From positions 31,502,185-31,566,184 of the forward strand of contig CM019220.1 in NCBI GenBank assembly GCA_009741485.1: a stretch of DNA of 64,000 nt. The letters are read 5' to 3'. Of this stretch, positions 28,853-43,600 are shown piece by piece. Under the pieces are notes generated by a model, which did not search any database, was not told where the DNA came from, and saw only the letters and a program-made list of their open reading frames with translations. The position numbers were made by a program, and so were the translations under genes. Within the stretch, counting starts at the first letter, position 1; each line of letters begins with the position of its first letter. This DNA comes from Malurus cyaneus samueli. Lineage: Eukaryota; Chordata; Aves; Passeriformes; Maluridae.

Positions 28853-31800
28853 CGAAAAATCTCCTTCCACCTCTTACAGGAGTATCTGTTCTTACTTGGC
28901 TTGAAGATTTTGCAAAAAACACTCCCAGTCAAAGAAATTAAGATGAATTCTTTGCTAATGAAGAGATGAAAGGAAATGTACTGTTTTTTTGTTTGCATAA
29001 GCACCTCTGGGAATTGTATCTTCAGAGGACAGAAGGGGAAAGAACATCAGAACTGCAATACTGTAAGAGAAATCTAACACACTGCTGCCTACTAAATGGC
29101 TGGAAACATTTTTCCCTTGAGTACCAACAGAGTTGGTAAAAAAGTTGAGAACAAAATTGTTGGACAGTCTCTGCCCAAAAGCTGTCTAAGCAGTTACAAG
29201 GTTCCACTATCACAATTCTCTTTACTCTTCAGGACACTGGAAAACTTGGAAAGTAATGGAAATACAAGATACAAACCTTCAGCTGAGAAAAGCAAGAGCA
29301 GAAAAGAGGCAGAAAAAGGTAAAACAGATGCTCTCCCAGCCTCACACAGGAGAGAAGCTGCTGTTGCAGCTGAATGGTCTTGTGCACTGCCAGAGGGTTC
29401 CAGGTGACACTCTGAACTCCAGACACAGACTTCAGCCTTCTGGTGACAGTCCTGCTCTATTAGCAATGAAGGATCATCACCATCTATAAGATAATTAGTA
29501 TCATGACCCATGGTCAAAAAAGCAAAGAGGTGCTTGTTCTGCACTTCATGGCAGCAATTTTTCTGTTGCACAACCGATTTGAAGGTTCATGTAGTTCCAC
29601 TGATTGCCCTTGAGCTGTGGACAAGAAGCAGAAAGGCTCTACTCACATTCCCCCATGTGGCTCCTGTCACCCACTACATACATTAATATGTTGATGACTT
29701 TTATTACACTCTATTGCTTTACAAGAGCCATTATTAATTTTTCTAATTGTGACTGACAGGATGGTCAGGAATAACACCAGTTTTTCTAACACTTCACTCC
29801 TACTTCAGCTGCAGAAGCATAACATGGAAGCCACACCACACATCCCATCTGAACACTAAACCATGAAAGCTTTTTGCTATTGAAATTTATAAGTGAGAAA
29901 ATCCTTGCTCTCATTTTCATACACAGCCTATATTCTACACTGGCCATTTCCCACATTTCCAAGATTTATATCACTACATTTTGTTTCCTTCTTTATGAAC
30001 ATGAACACTTCAGCATGGGGATCAGAGCATCTCCATATGCCCTCACACAATGTGATATTTCAAGGCCCCAGTAGCAGCTCAAAGGACTGGTTAATTAGAA
30101 TGCAGAACACAAAGATACTGAAAAAAATACAAGTAATTTTTTCAGACACATGAAGTACAAAGGCAGGAATAAACTGGAATTCCACTTCTCTGAATTCAAA
30201 GTAAAGGCATCACTGAAATTCAAAGCATTCAAAGACAAAAATAAATCCTTTCACCCATCTCACTGGCAGAAATTCAAAAGTGTAACAAGAGGAAGGAAAT
30301 GACCTCAACCTTAACCTCTTTCCTGAAAATCTTATTAATTCTTCTTTATAAATGATGTGCACTTCATTGCCATCTCCAGCTCAGGTTTTACACATGGTGA
30401 GCCCCCTGCCAGCTGACCTGGCTCACCTGGGAACCACATCCTGCACAACATGCATTCACAATCCTTGCAGCAATGCACTGCTAGAGACCAGCTACTACAA
30501 GAAAGGCATCGATGTTAGACAACAAATAAAGCTAGAGAATGACACTGAATAAACTCTGACTGATGGTACTGCACACCCTTACACATAAAAATTATTAGCT
30601 ACTCAATCACATTGCAGAAAACTCCTGGCATCTTTGCAATATGCTAATAAATAACCTGCCATTTAGATTCTGAGATCTAGCTAGCTACATGTGAAATACA
30701 GCACAGGGGATGCTTCAACCTCTCCTGAAGGAAGCAGCACACAGCTGAGGCAAAAGCTGCACTACCTCTCATGTCTCAATCGTCTCAACTGCTGGTGGTT
30801 TGGGAAAAGTGATGTCTGCAGAAGATGGAGACTGCCAGGAGCAGTGGCCACGAGGCAAGGAACAGCTTGAAGTTCAGATTTAGGCCGCCAGTGGCTACCA
30901 AAGTTAGACTGTATCTATAATCTGAGGTACCATAATAGCAGGCTATTGCATTACCAAGATTAGAGGATACAAGGATAGCAAAGACGCGAGCAACATACTA
31001 AGGAAAAGAGAAGCCTGTCTCTATCCTGTAGCATCATGTGCTTTTTTTTTACGCACTTCACTGCATCTTACATCTTTTTAAAATTCAGATACAAACTCAT
31101 CCTCACACCCATAATTCCTTCTCAATACACTCCTCACACATTCCTGTGTCCTAAAGGTGTTTCTCTTGCTTTTAACAGTAGCAAGTCCAAGAGGGAAAAA
31201 AAAACAAAACCAAACTCCACAACAACAAACCCTCTGTGCACCAATATCCTAAAATCCTTTTATTCTGGGACAGGACTGTTTATAGAGTATTAGGAACATA
31301 AGCTTTTTTTTTATTTTTTTTTTCCTAATTACCACTAAAAGGTTATTGTGGGGGTCAGAGCTAAATTTAAAAGGTAAAGAAGAAAAAATCTGTATCTGAG
31401 CTTTTCTGTGCCATATTAAATGTGCCAGTCTAAGTTTATTGTGGAATGTTTTTCATCATTTTCCTCCTCAGCCGCAGCCTTATATGGTGTCAGATAAGCA
31501 CTTGTTTGCTGGCAGCACACGAGCTGCTGAGCTTGCTTTAGCCGCACGCAGAAGAGAAGTGCAGCTTCCAAGGATAAAGGGCGTGAACTTTTATCTGTGA
31601 CCACATTCCCATCACAAACCTTTGCCAGAAAAACTCAAAAATGTAACGAAGTATTCCTGCTGTGGAAGATGTGATACCAGCAAAGCTGTGCTCTTGTCTA
31701 CATAAGTCTATCCTGCCCCCAGGAAATTCTGTTGGTAAATAAACATTACCAACAAAAGCACAGCTGCACTTACAGAGAGGGCTTTCTCTTGATACACATC

Positions 31801-34232
31801 ACATGTAATCCCACAGCCAGCAGAAAAAGTGAGGAGTCACTTATTTTATGGCCTTCATTCTGGTTTTTTTATTAACCAGCAAGCATCTGGTCACATATGC
31901 AGACACCCAATGCAGGAAGGTCCCAGAGAAACTGGCAGTTTTGCTTAGTGTTTGTTTTGTTTCTGGTCAAACATTTCTCAAGTGGAAACAGTGGAAACCA
32001 CTTCAGGAAAGGCCATATGGTTATGACCATCCCTCTTTCCTCCTTCTCAGCCTGAAAACGTACTTGGAGCAGTTTCTGCTCTGCAATCAGAACATTATTA
32101 TCATTCAGTCTGCTGCTGCTCTCTGGCAATGATCACATTTTCATCTTCTCAGAGTGGGAATATTGAGGAGAGGTGAAATTTGGACAACACTATAATACAT
32201 AGTAGATGATACCAAATGATGTAATGACCTCTTCTGGGTTTAATTTCAGTAAAATATAGGCTCATTTGAGAGCTATTACTAGCTCATAAACTAACATTAA
32301 GTGTACTTTATTCGGCATGTAGACCTTCTGTAACTGACTTATACCTCAAAAAGAGGCTTTTGTTGTGGAGTTGTCAGCAAACACAATTGCAATAACTGGG
32401 AGGATTTAAAATAGAGTAAATGACCATGTTCTATTTTTACTTTTTTCTTGTTATTTGCAAATCTAAAAATTAAACACCATTTTGAATCATTATGAAATAC
32501 ACATCTGCCCTTCAAACACCATACATATCACTGCAATGCACACATAGAAAAGCACAACATGCCAAAAGAGATTTCAAAAACATATGTATGTTATTTTAAA
32601 TCTATATTTTGAAACCGTTGCCAAGTGTCATTTGTTCTGTTTATATTATGAAATTTTAAAAGAAGATAGGAAACAAGTACTTGGCAACTGTATTACTGAA
32701 ACATTAGGCTTGAGTACTCACCTTTATTTCCAGATAGTATTTTGCAATATGCTTAATGTTGGCTACCCATGAAGCAGAGTAAAATTCATTACAAGCATAT
32801 TTACTATTATTATCTGCAGGTTTGCACAGAACATTGCCTAGTTTCCTGCTTTCCTTCTTTGCTCATCCTTCTGCTCCCTTTTCCATCTTCCTCCAGCAGA
32901 AGCAGCTACCCTATTTTATACAGGGTTTACAGTAGCAATGGTAAATTTTTAGCTGAAACCCAGCCAGTGGTAAGATGGGAGTCCCTAAGAAGTAGCTAAG
33001 GCAAGAATCAAACCTGTTATTACTTGCCTAACAAACGACAAAGCTTCTTGCCCTAATTAACAGGAGCCATTCCATGTCTAATTATTAGCACCCATCCTAT
33101 ATCCCTTGCCCTACAACTTAATAATGATACCTGACTACTTTATAAATTCACTACTTTATAAATTTTGTAAATACTTTTTGAACAAGTGTTGTGCTTAATT
33201 CACTTTTTCATCCTCTGATCCTAAAAGTGAGGTAATGATAAATAGTAAGATACTATAATTTATTAACACAGGCTTTAGGCTAATAAATTTATTAATTCAA
33301 AAAGCTCACCTGATGATCCTCAAAATTGCTGGAAATATAGAAGTAGTTACTCATCACAGAAATAATTTTAAAACCTCATTCCAACTTACTCAAGTGACAC
33401 AAATCCCTCCATTTCTGCAATTATCTTCTACAAAAACTGACCCAAATTCATTGGTGCATTATCCATCCAATATGCTCTTTTCCCATTCATATTCTAACAG
33501 ACCTGTTACTGGCAGAAATATTTACATTTTACAAATGCTAGAAAATATTGATACAGATCAAAGGATGAGCTCAGTTACCCATTCTGAGTCCAACATCTTG
33601 ACCAACAAGACCTTCCAGGTCAGACATACAAACATCAACCAACCATAAGCAGCTACACCCCAAAAGTATTGTCATCTTTACCTATCAAAATAAAGGAAGC
33701 CAACAGCACAAGAGCAGTGTCATTCAGCAAGGGCTCAAACTTCCAACCCTCAACTTTCAATGAAAGAGCCACAGGCCCAAATAGATTCATTAGGTATATA
33801 TAATAATTCTCAATAAGCTGCAGAAAAAAATCTTTAATTGTATATATGCAATCAAAAGGCTAAGTTCAGTAAATACATTTGTTTTCTAGAACAGAACAAA
33901 AATATGCAACTCAGAAGAAAGCACAAGAGATTAAAGGTATGTATTTCTTCCTAAATCCCTGTAAGGGCATAAAGTATACTAATGAGCTGAAATCTCATTT
34001 GTGGGAAGCTCTCAGATGTGTGCTGAGAAGGAGGTGCCCCATTGCCAGATGGCTTGTTCTGCTTATGGCAATGAAAGAGAATGTCTGTAACCACAAAAGC
34101 AAATTAAAGTGTTTTAACTGCCCACATATGCACACCCTCCAGCAGTTCTAACAAGTAGCTTTTTCCAGTTAAAGCTTCTACCAGAATTACTGAAAGTTTT
34201 CTGTAAGACATACTAAAAAAAAACTCCAGCAG

Positions 34233-34289
34233 TAAAAAAAACAAAAACAAGAAAAACAAATAAAACAAAACAAAACAAAACAAAAAAAA
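34233..34289 (+). repeat. A-rich (AAAAC)n tract
   Basis: An imperfect run of AAAAC/AAAC units ending in eight A residues. No retroelement body is visible next to it. Confidence 0.9.
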
Positions 34290-34636
34290 GGAAGAGAGTT
34301 GATAACTAGCAAGGGTGTTAAACCCTGAGCACAAACCATTTTGAATCACAGAGTCAGCACCACCCAAAAAGCTGACCCAGCCTTTGCACACAGTGATCCA
34401 CCAGCTACTTTAATGACCAGCTAGTTGGTTGTTCTCATTTTGCTTTTGGTAAGTCCCACCTTCAGCTTTCCCCACAGTTTTCTCTTTTCTTTGCTGGAAT
34501 GAAGCAGCAAAGTATGCACCAAAGAACAAAGTATGCACTTTCCAAGAGTCCTGCGGAGGTTCAATTTAACCCTTAGCTACTTCTGCATTTTCTGCCCTTG
34601 TTTTACTTGCTATTTATACTTAGACTTCTTTTTTGG

Positions 34637-34651
34637 GTGTGTGTGTGTGTG
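34637..34651 (+). repeat. (GT)n microsatellite, short
   Basis: About 7.5 GT dinucleotides in a row. Confidence 0.9.
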
Positions 34652-37600
34652 AAAGTGCTATTTATTGCTAGGGATGAGAGCTAAAACAAGAAGCAGAACA
34701 CCCACAGAACAGATCAGATAGACAGAAAATAGAGTTTTCCTACACACAACAGCTGCCATCTAGAGATCCAGGAGGTTAGTTTGGGTTTTATATTTTCAAA
34801 TGGTTGATGGTTTGAGCCCCAGACCTATTATTATGGCACAAATATCTCTGAATTTTCAGCAATGTGGCATCCTTCAGATCTGGGTGGAGACAACTGACTC
34901 ATCTTTGAAAGGAGTGAAAATACTGCCTTTGGATTCCTCAGCATCGCTTTGATTGCACTTGATTATTGCTTACAGTTTCTGACATTGATCAATATTCTCC
35001 TTAGCCGGTTCCAGCCTTTTGACAGTCACAGTTATCAGCTAGCATTTCACTTGCAGTGTTCAAGTCCATTCCCAAAAATAATTTTTTTTAGGGGAAAGCA
35101 ATTTCTGTGTCAGTTTCAAGTGATTACTCACTGCCTTTTAGAAGTCCTTCTAGCTTCTGAAACTTGTCAAAAAATATTCTATTCTGTGTCTCTGCAGCAC
35201 AAATCTCTTAAGGATCTTGTGGGATTTAATATTCCCTTAGCAGCTGTTGTTTTTAAGTTTATCTTCAACATTATGAGCTGTTTAAGCAGGAATGCAAACA
35301 CATCTATTGTTGTCATTTGACAGTAATGGGTTTCTTAGGGAATTTATTAGAAAGTCAGAGAGCTTCCTGGTCTGCAATACTGAAAAATATTTATATTTAG
35401 ACAATGTACTTTTGTCACACTTCAATGTCTTGGTAATTTAACCCAAATGTAAAACCGAGTAACAAAAAGAAAAATGCTCCAAGAACACAGGTGCAAACCC
35501 AAGAGAGAAACAGCAGCAATGCTTCCCTCTCATGCCCCTAATAAAGAGTATAACCATCAGCCATGATATTGTGAACAAGCACAAGCAGTTTTGCTTTTCC
35601 TTTTTACAAACCACATAACCTCTAGCTTAAACAATCAGCAACATCCTCCTATTCTCTTTACATATGTATATGTTTGCTAAGGCACCGAAAGGCTGGTAAG
35701 TAATGCTACAAAAACCCAACAGACAGAGAATAAAAGGTCTGCATAAACAGAGCACACCCACGCATGTAAGCAGCATGCTAAGGAAGACTGTTAAAGCACT
35801 ACGCTGAATCACAAGCTTTCACTACCTTGGTCACCATTAGCACTTAATTTTCCAGCCCAGCTATTCTTCCCTTCAATGCCCCATGATGGCAAGATCCAAT
35901 GGCAGATTCCTCATCTCCCAGAGTTTCCACTGCTGAAAAGCTCTTCCAGGCTTTTTTTTTCTCCTCCCCTAAAATGGGTTTATTCAAAAACTTTGTTCTG
36001 TATTGGCACAAACGCAGGCCTCAACACTACAATATTTTGAAAATTATTAATGAGGCCATTGCTACTCCTTGACTTCAAACGTGCTGAGATGTTTTACTGT
36101 TGTGAGAAGTATTTCATAATCCTAGCTCTGACCAGATTCTTCCTTTCATCTACCGTCTGCTTGTGACGCAATGATTCAGGATTACTTTAAATTTGATATG
36201 GCTATTGATAATTTGAAAAACTAATACATTACGTAGGATAATCTGAGTTCATTATGAAGCCCAGCAAGCCTATACAAAGTAAACATCTTTTCTAAGCATT
36301 TTCTGCTAATGTTGCACCTGAAATAAAATATTTTGCATATTTCCAAAGACAAATATTACTTTAGTGAGAGTAGCCAGAACTACTCAGTGTGGTTGCATAT
36401 ATCCAAGAAGCGGCCAAGCAACATACAAAATCAACAAAAAAGAAACCTATGACTTTAAAAGTACATATGCAAACAATGCAAACAAAAAAATTCCATTCGG
36501 ATTGGTTATGTCCCATCTAATCAGCCACAAGTTTGTACAGTGAGCTGTAAACTTTGCTAGTATTTGTGAACCAAGTCCCCTGGGGCATAACTCTCAGCCA
36601 AGCTGTGGTTTCTGCATTTTTGCATGATTTTATATTTTGTGTCATTGATTATTTGCAAACCCAGACTATCCCATTTGAATATCTGGCAGCAGCACTGTGA
36701 CGTGCAGAATTTAACAGCACAGTTAGAGAAACATTGTGGACACCAGGAGAACAGGCTCTATGGATGAGCATATGACTGAAGTCTGACCCAGTTCACAGAA
36801 GCACATCATGTTTTCCTCAGTCCTACAGCGTGCTTATACATTGAATTGATCTTCAAGCAGACACAGGATAACCAAGGAATAAATCAGGAGCACAGCACAT
36901 TCCAAATTTGCCCAGACACTTTCAAAGATGCTATTTTTGCAAGGTATACAGATGGAGGAAATAGAGTGTGTTGACTGCTGTCTCAGTGCCTGCATTCTTG
37001 CACTGTCCCTGACCTGATTCAGGTTCCCTTGGACTGCAGCCTGGGGCTTGTTTATTTGACAGACATTTGGAAGTTTTTAATTGGTTCTTTGCTGAGACCA
37101 CCAAATCTATTTTGTCACAATGTGCCAAGAGTTTGTCCTGGTGGCTGTAGCCGCCTATTTTTGCTGATTTCCCCTACCACACTCAGGATATCATCCCCTG
37201 TGCTCAAGCTGGAGCTGCAAACAGATAGGTTACACTGGCCTGCAAGTCAATCTTGTTCAAGCATCGTTTTTATTTCCTGCATTCCTGACAAATCAATCAA
37301 TAATTTCTTCAGATTCCTCAACAAGGATGCTTCTGTTGATGCAATGCTTTTGTTTAGGTTTTTTTTTCTTTAAAATAAACCACAACTATTCTGTCCTTTT
37401 GCATGTCCTTGCTAAGACAAATGCAACACCCATTCCCTGCCCATGAGGTCACAGGGCTCCAACTCTGCCACCTCCTCAGGAACTGGAAATTATTAAATAA
37501 AAAATTAACAACAAACTTGGACTTTATACCAAGAGAGCACAAAGGGTTGGAAATACTTGTAAGTAGTTGGATAGTAACTACAACAGATATATCACATACA

Positions 37601-40600
37601 CATATCATGAAAACCAGAGGGGAAAAAAGTCATTGCTATCCTAAATCTTCACCACAGTGATTGCTTTACAATTAAAGGGATTGTTTTACAATTGCTCATA
37701 AATAATAGCTGGTTTTTGGAGTTACTAGTTTGTGGTTTCCACCACCCCCTTCACATTTCACTCTTTTCTCTTAGTTCTTTCATAACTAAGAAATATCCAT
37801 GCTCCTCCCTCAGAGAAGATTTCAGCTGCACTAAATGCCCACCTGAAACTCCTTGCACACACTGCTACTTCACTCCTAAAGGGTGTATTCAGAAGCTTAC
37901 AGATCACAGTATCAAACTACCATGGCCAACACTTATTCTCCAGCAAGAGAAATGTAGCGAGTTAATTATTCCTATTAATTATTATATTGATGCCAATCAC
38001 AGGCATCAATCATTGATGACACTGATGACAAAACCAGAGACACAGCCCATATTCTGCCTCCTTCCACTGCAGCTGGATTTGTACTCTGTACCTGCTTTTA
38101 TGCAACTCTCACTGTTTTGAGACAGTTTACACACCAACAGGGTCAACTCCTTGGCAGATGTTCCACCCTTTCTTCTCTCTGTCGGGGCGTGCATGTGTTC
38201 AGATTTCCCTCGAGTGCCTGACAGCACATGTCACCTGTCTAGAGATGCACGTCACCTCTGTTCAGGGATGTGGTGTTTATTGCCTGCATCAGGGACTTTC
38301 AGTGTAATGCACCAAAGCAGGGCAAGCTGGCTCATTACTTGCTGCCTCAGAGTTCAAAGTTCAGATTCAGATCCAGATGTCAAACTTTTTAAATATTAAG
38401 GACCATCTGGTTTTACTTTTTGTTTGGCTCATCAGAGAGAAAATCTCAGATCATGGTGTTTGGTGCTGGCTTTCTCAATTCTGTCCCTGAGCTGCTGAGT
38501 AATCCTTGGGAAGCAAAGAAAATCCTTTGCCTTTGCCTACCTACTGTATAAGACAGATATGTTACTAAAATGGTGTCATCTTACTTATTTTTAATCTAAC
38601 TACATAGGACTGCAGTCAGTTGCCAGCACAGTGACTCAGCAAAGCCCCAAGCAGGGAAACTCCCTGTGGGATTCCTGCAGCCCAAAGGGAGCAGAGAGAG
38701 CACAGCCATGTCCTCAGCCTGTCATCACAGAACAATCTCACCCCTTCTGGGTGCTGCAGGACACTCAGCAGGAAAGGTTCCTGGAACCAGAATGCAAATT
38801 TATTGTGAATAAAGCACTTGTGAGCAAAACACACTTGGCCTATGCATCCTTCAGATTTCAGTGTGGTGTCAAGAAGGCTTGGTAGTCAACTCAGCATCAC
38901 TCCTCTTAATTTACACTGAAGTTCAACAACATCCTTAATTCTGCCTCAGAGAGCCTGCCTATCATTTCCCAGTCTGCACCTCTCACACCAGTACCTGTGT
39001 GTCTAGAAGCATACCCCACATTGCTAATAAAAAACCTCTTTGGGGATACTTGTTTTCCAAACCCTTTTGGAACGTGGAGCACATTTGACAGATTTTCAGA
39101 GACTATCTGTTAATTAGTATCCACAAAACTATCAAGGGCGTCTGTGATGCCGAACACAGTATCCTCTATTCAGCAAGCAATTTATTTCAGGAGGTTGACT
39201 CATTTCCTTAAAGCTTTTTGAGCTATCTGTTGTGACTGAAAAAAAATTCAGAAAATTTAGAAGTACTCAAGGAAATGAGCCAACACATCCTGGAAGAAAT
39301 TCATCCAATTTACACACACAATAAGATAAGTCAGTCTTACATTTCTAAAGAAACAAGCAGGAAGGAGTTCTTTTAGAACCTGAAATATTTTCTGTGAAAC
39401 GCAATGTTTGTTTCCCATCATCGTAACTCTCCTTACGCCCACTTTAAAAGCAACATACTATGGCTAATCAGGAAGTGGTTTTCCTAAGTTTGTTTTCTCC
39501 CTGCAAAGACAAAAAAACCTTCCCTGAAATAGTTCAGTGGATCTCCCCTACACTTAAATTAAAAACACTGCTGCCCATGCGCCTCAGGAGAATTTTCAGA
39601 CCTTGCTGCTTAGAGGCACAGAGTCCATGGTCAAACCATATATCCAAGAGAGCTTTTTCACTGAGGTGACACATCACTGAATTACCTCATCACAGACTCA
39701 TTACCTTCAAGGGTTTCCAGCAGTGTATCAATGTCACAAGGCACTAAATTATTGAGTATCAAATAAGCCACCTCAAAGTAATTGGTAGCGTTTATGCTCT
39801 AGCTAAAGAGAAGACAGTTCTCCTTTGGAAATTTAAATGGAATTTGATGACAAAGTCTTGATTAACTACGTTTAATTGCACAGCAGTCCTAAGGAAAGGA
39901 CATTATCTAAAAAACAGCATCTTATAACCTATTCTTCATCACATGCATGCAGTAAATGGAAAAGAAGGGGAAAAGGAGGTTGGAAGATCACAAACCAATT
40001 TGGCAATCTCCTTCAGCTGAAGACAATTTAGAATTTCCAAGATATATTAACTTCTGAGTAATGAGCTGATGGCATAAACTGAGTTTGCAAGTAATAACCA
40101 GTAAAACTGCTAACGTGTCTTAAGCACCATCCTGTCACACTCAAAGTAATAGTAATTATTTTCTTCTCCCTATTGCCAGATCATTTTCCTCACATATAGG
40201 CTTTATTAGTTTTGTAGTGAGATGGACTACTAATTCAGAGTTAAGATCTACCTCTGAAACAAAAGAATGTCAATATAGTTATATCTCATATCAAGTATTT
40301 AAGCTGATGTCATGAAGATGAGAGAAATGAAGCCAAACACTGCCTATGATAAGTACTAAATAGCTCTGCAGATTAAACTGGATGAGACCAAAGCAGAAGA
40401 AAGACAAAAGTCGTTCTGCAGTTCTTTACAAGCAGTATCATTTTAACCGGTGCCAAAAATCATCATCAGAAGTCAAGAAAGTTTTACTTATTTAACTTTT
40501 TAGCGTAAAATCTCTAGAGAGAGATAAAAAGCTCTCTCTGTCATGGTGTTAAATGTGTAAATGTCTTGAAAGCACTTATATATAACATTTCCATTATTTC

Positions 40601-43600
40601 TTCTACATTTCCAGCAGAGTATTTTTAAAAAGCATTAATTCCCTGCGACTCTGCAGGAAATGAACAGAACCTAAAATTGAACACAACCAGAAACAAAGGC
40701 CCACCAACTCTGCTACTCCCAGCAATATCAGCAAACCCACGCATCAATAAGTAATTGCAAACAGCATAATCAGACTTGCACTCCTATTACAGCAGCCTAC
40801 AAATCACATCCCATCACAGCCTCTCTGCTGCTGGGGTCACTGCTGCACATTGCAGTGGCAAATTACTGCCAAAGAGTCTCCCTCTAACTCCTGGTTGCAC
40901 ACTCGTGCAGGTAACCCCTGCTGCTGTGGCCTAACCCCTTTGAGATGCTAAACTGGCACAGAGCTGTTTGTATTCTTGGGAGAGTAAATGCTCTGCCAGC
41001 TTGGTGCTGCTCAGCCAACCGGCAGCGAGTCATCCACAGGAATCTGAAAGACAATAATTTTTATTTAACTGCTTGAGCAGGAGAGAAGGAGTGCACTCAA
41101 TTCAGTGTGCTCTAATTAGGATTGCTTTCCAAACCCTAAACCCTTCCTGCTAATGACTCCAAACTAGTGAATGTACAATGAAAATCACAGCTCTTTGCAT
41201 CCCCTGGGGCAGAGGCGCTGATGTCAGGTGGGATGGCTGGGACTTCACTTGCTGAACACATCACAAGGGTGTGTTTGGTCTGAGGTTTTTTAAGGGAACT
41301 GGACAGTGCACTTTTCACCCTATTGCTCAAATGTACAAGTTAAAGAACACATCAAAGAAAGTGCTGTTGCCAGCACATAAGTATCAACTCATCAGTAACT
41401 CCTAAAAATCTTATTCATTGTTGACTTGGGTGAATTGTTGCATCCTTAATCAGTATCTCAGAAGCAATTACCTGTCTGGAAGTCTACTAAAATTGAGAGA
41501 TGTGTCTATGTTGAACAATTTGTCAAACCGAATTTTCCCCCACCCTGCAGGCTACCATCTGCTGAACTATGTCATGCATGAAACTCTAGATACAAATTAA
41601 ACTACAGTGAACATAGAAATACATTTTGTTTCCTTTTTTTAATGAGGTCATTACTGGATATTTATCTCTGTGACAACCAAATGTGCCTGCCACTGCACTA
41701 TAATGTTTTTCTACACATATTTCATTTTATAAAGCCAAACCCATTTAGGTTTAACTAGCTTCATACACAAGAAAGTGCTTCCACATTTTATGGCAAAGAT
41801 AAAACATTAATTAAGATCCTGTTTTTGTAAGGGATGGAATGCATTCAGTTCTTAGTCCTCTTACAGATGACACATATTAGGTCCAAACGTTCAGTTTTCA
41901 CCTCTTGAGAACTATCCTCAAGCATGACTTAAGTCACATGAACTACATTTTTGACCATCAGATAAAGTTTAAATTCTCAAAGAAGGACACATTTAACAAA
42001 GCAGAGAGTTCATCCCATATCTGAATAGATAGATATCTGTCTTCTTCCTCTTTGTCTTACTACAGCACAGGCAGAATGACTATGTTGTTTTTATGAAAAT
42101 TGTAGGTTCATTTTTTGCATTACCACACATCAGGAGATAAGGAATTCATGTATTCCCAAGGTTGGGGCAGGAATGACAAGGGCAATGAACCTACTAATTT
42201 TTATGAACTTTCAAGGACTACTGACACATTAGTGATCAGTGACTTGAAACATGATGGAAGACTAAACAGTTTGACATTAACTCTGAATGACAGCCACACA
42301 AAGGAGGCAGATCTCACGAAGAGAGTTTGAGCAGACCTTGAAACAAAGCTCAGAAGCACAGGATTTGCTTGCCTGAAAATTGGCTGCCAACCAGAGTGAA
42401 AGCGATGGAGTCCTGGCTGCTGCTGGGCATGAAGGCAGGAACCACTGCCAGTGCAGACATCCCTAAATTCTGCTGTTCCCACAGGGTGAGTGCCAGCTAA
42501 GCACAGCTCCAGCATCTTCACCCCAAAACAGCAAATCCTACAAAGGTTGGGTACCACTCTGGCCCAGATGAAAGTTTTTGTACACCAGAGAAGTTTCAGA
42601 TCTGGCCATTCTCTATGTCTTTTCTGTTCTTCAAACAGTATACACAGCAAGATAAATCTTGATGAGCTTTGCTATGAAAGGAGACCAATCAAAATCGGTT
42701 TTGGCACTTTCATTAACCTCCTCCAGTAATAATTTAAGAACCTGTGTATCCAATATCAGACTATATTAAAAGATTACATTAAACATATTCATCAATAAAG
42801 TGTTAGCTTTGGAGTCCTCGTATGTTTGTGTCTCATCTTTTCATAGCTTTACCTACACCAGTCAAATCCTTTACACATCCTATTTAACACTCTGCTTATA
42901 ACACTTCTCCATTAATTCAGATTCTTACAGTCATTGATAAATCCATGCAGACACAGGAGCCAAGAGCTTCATAAGAAATTTACAGGAGAAATTCTAACAC
43001 TATGCATAATGTAAAATTAATCCATAATCTATTTCTGACATGTAAAAAAATCAGTAGATGAATTAATGCAAGTCCTTTTCCAATCCAGTTACTATTGACT
43101 TGGAATAAGTGTTTTTCCCAAATTATTTTGAAAATACTGAATGGCATGTTGATTTGATGATAGAAAACAGCACTGGCAATGTCTTTTAAAAAATTTAAAC
43201 CAACCTCCTTCAAACAAATTAAAATACAAGCTAACACAAGGCAGTTTTATGGTAAAAGGGAACATTACAAATTCAGAGGTCTACACTGTTTTCCATTATC
43301 CAGTGTTTGTATTTGCCATCTTCCCATCTGCTAGAACAGTCACTTCAAAAAGGCAGGGTGGGGAGAACACCACTTTCAATCCAAAGGATTATAAATGTTG
43401 TCATGCCAAAACCTCTTGCAATGGAAAGATACTGACAACACAGCTGAAAATGTCCTCCCTGCAGCTACATTTGTCTAGTTTTCAGATCAGGGCTATCACA
43501 AAAACGGAAAAAAATCACAATTAACTGAAAAGTTTGAATGCCCTGGTGAAATTTCTCTGTCACAGCTTGAACTTACTTCAGACATAGATATCCTCCACCG

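Noticed and set aside
28801..28860. A20 run as the tail of a retroposed gene copy
   Set aside because: No cDNA-like body or target-site duplication was seen upstream on either strand.
33310..33328. 19-nt microexon-like unit (TATATTTCCAG, 19 nt, GTGAGC) on the minus strand
   Set aside because: Short splice-site pairs like this are expected by chance many times in a long intron, and the length would shift the HECW2 frame.
37692..38120. 142-codon open frame in intron 2
   Set aside because: No recognisable homology and ordinary intron composition.
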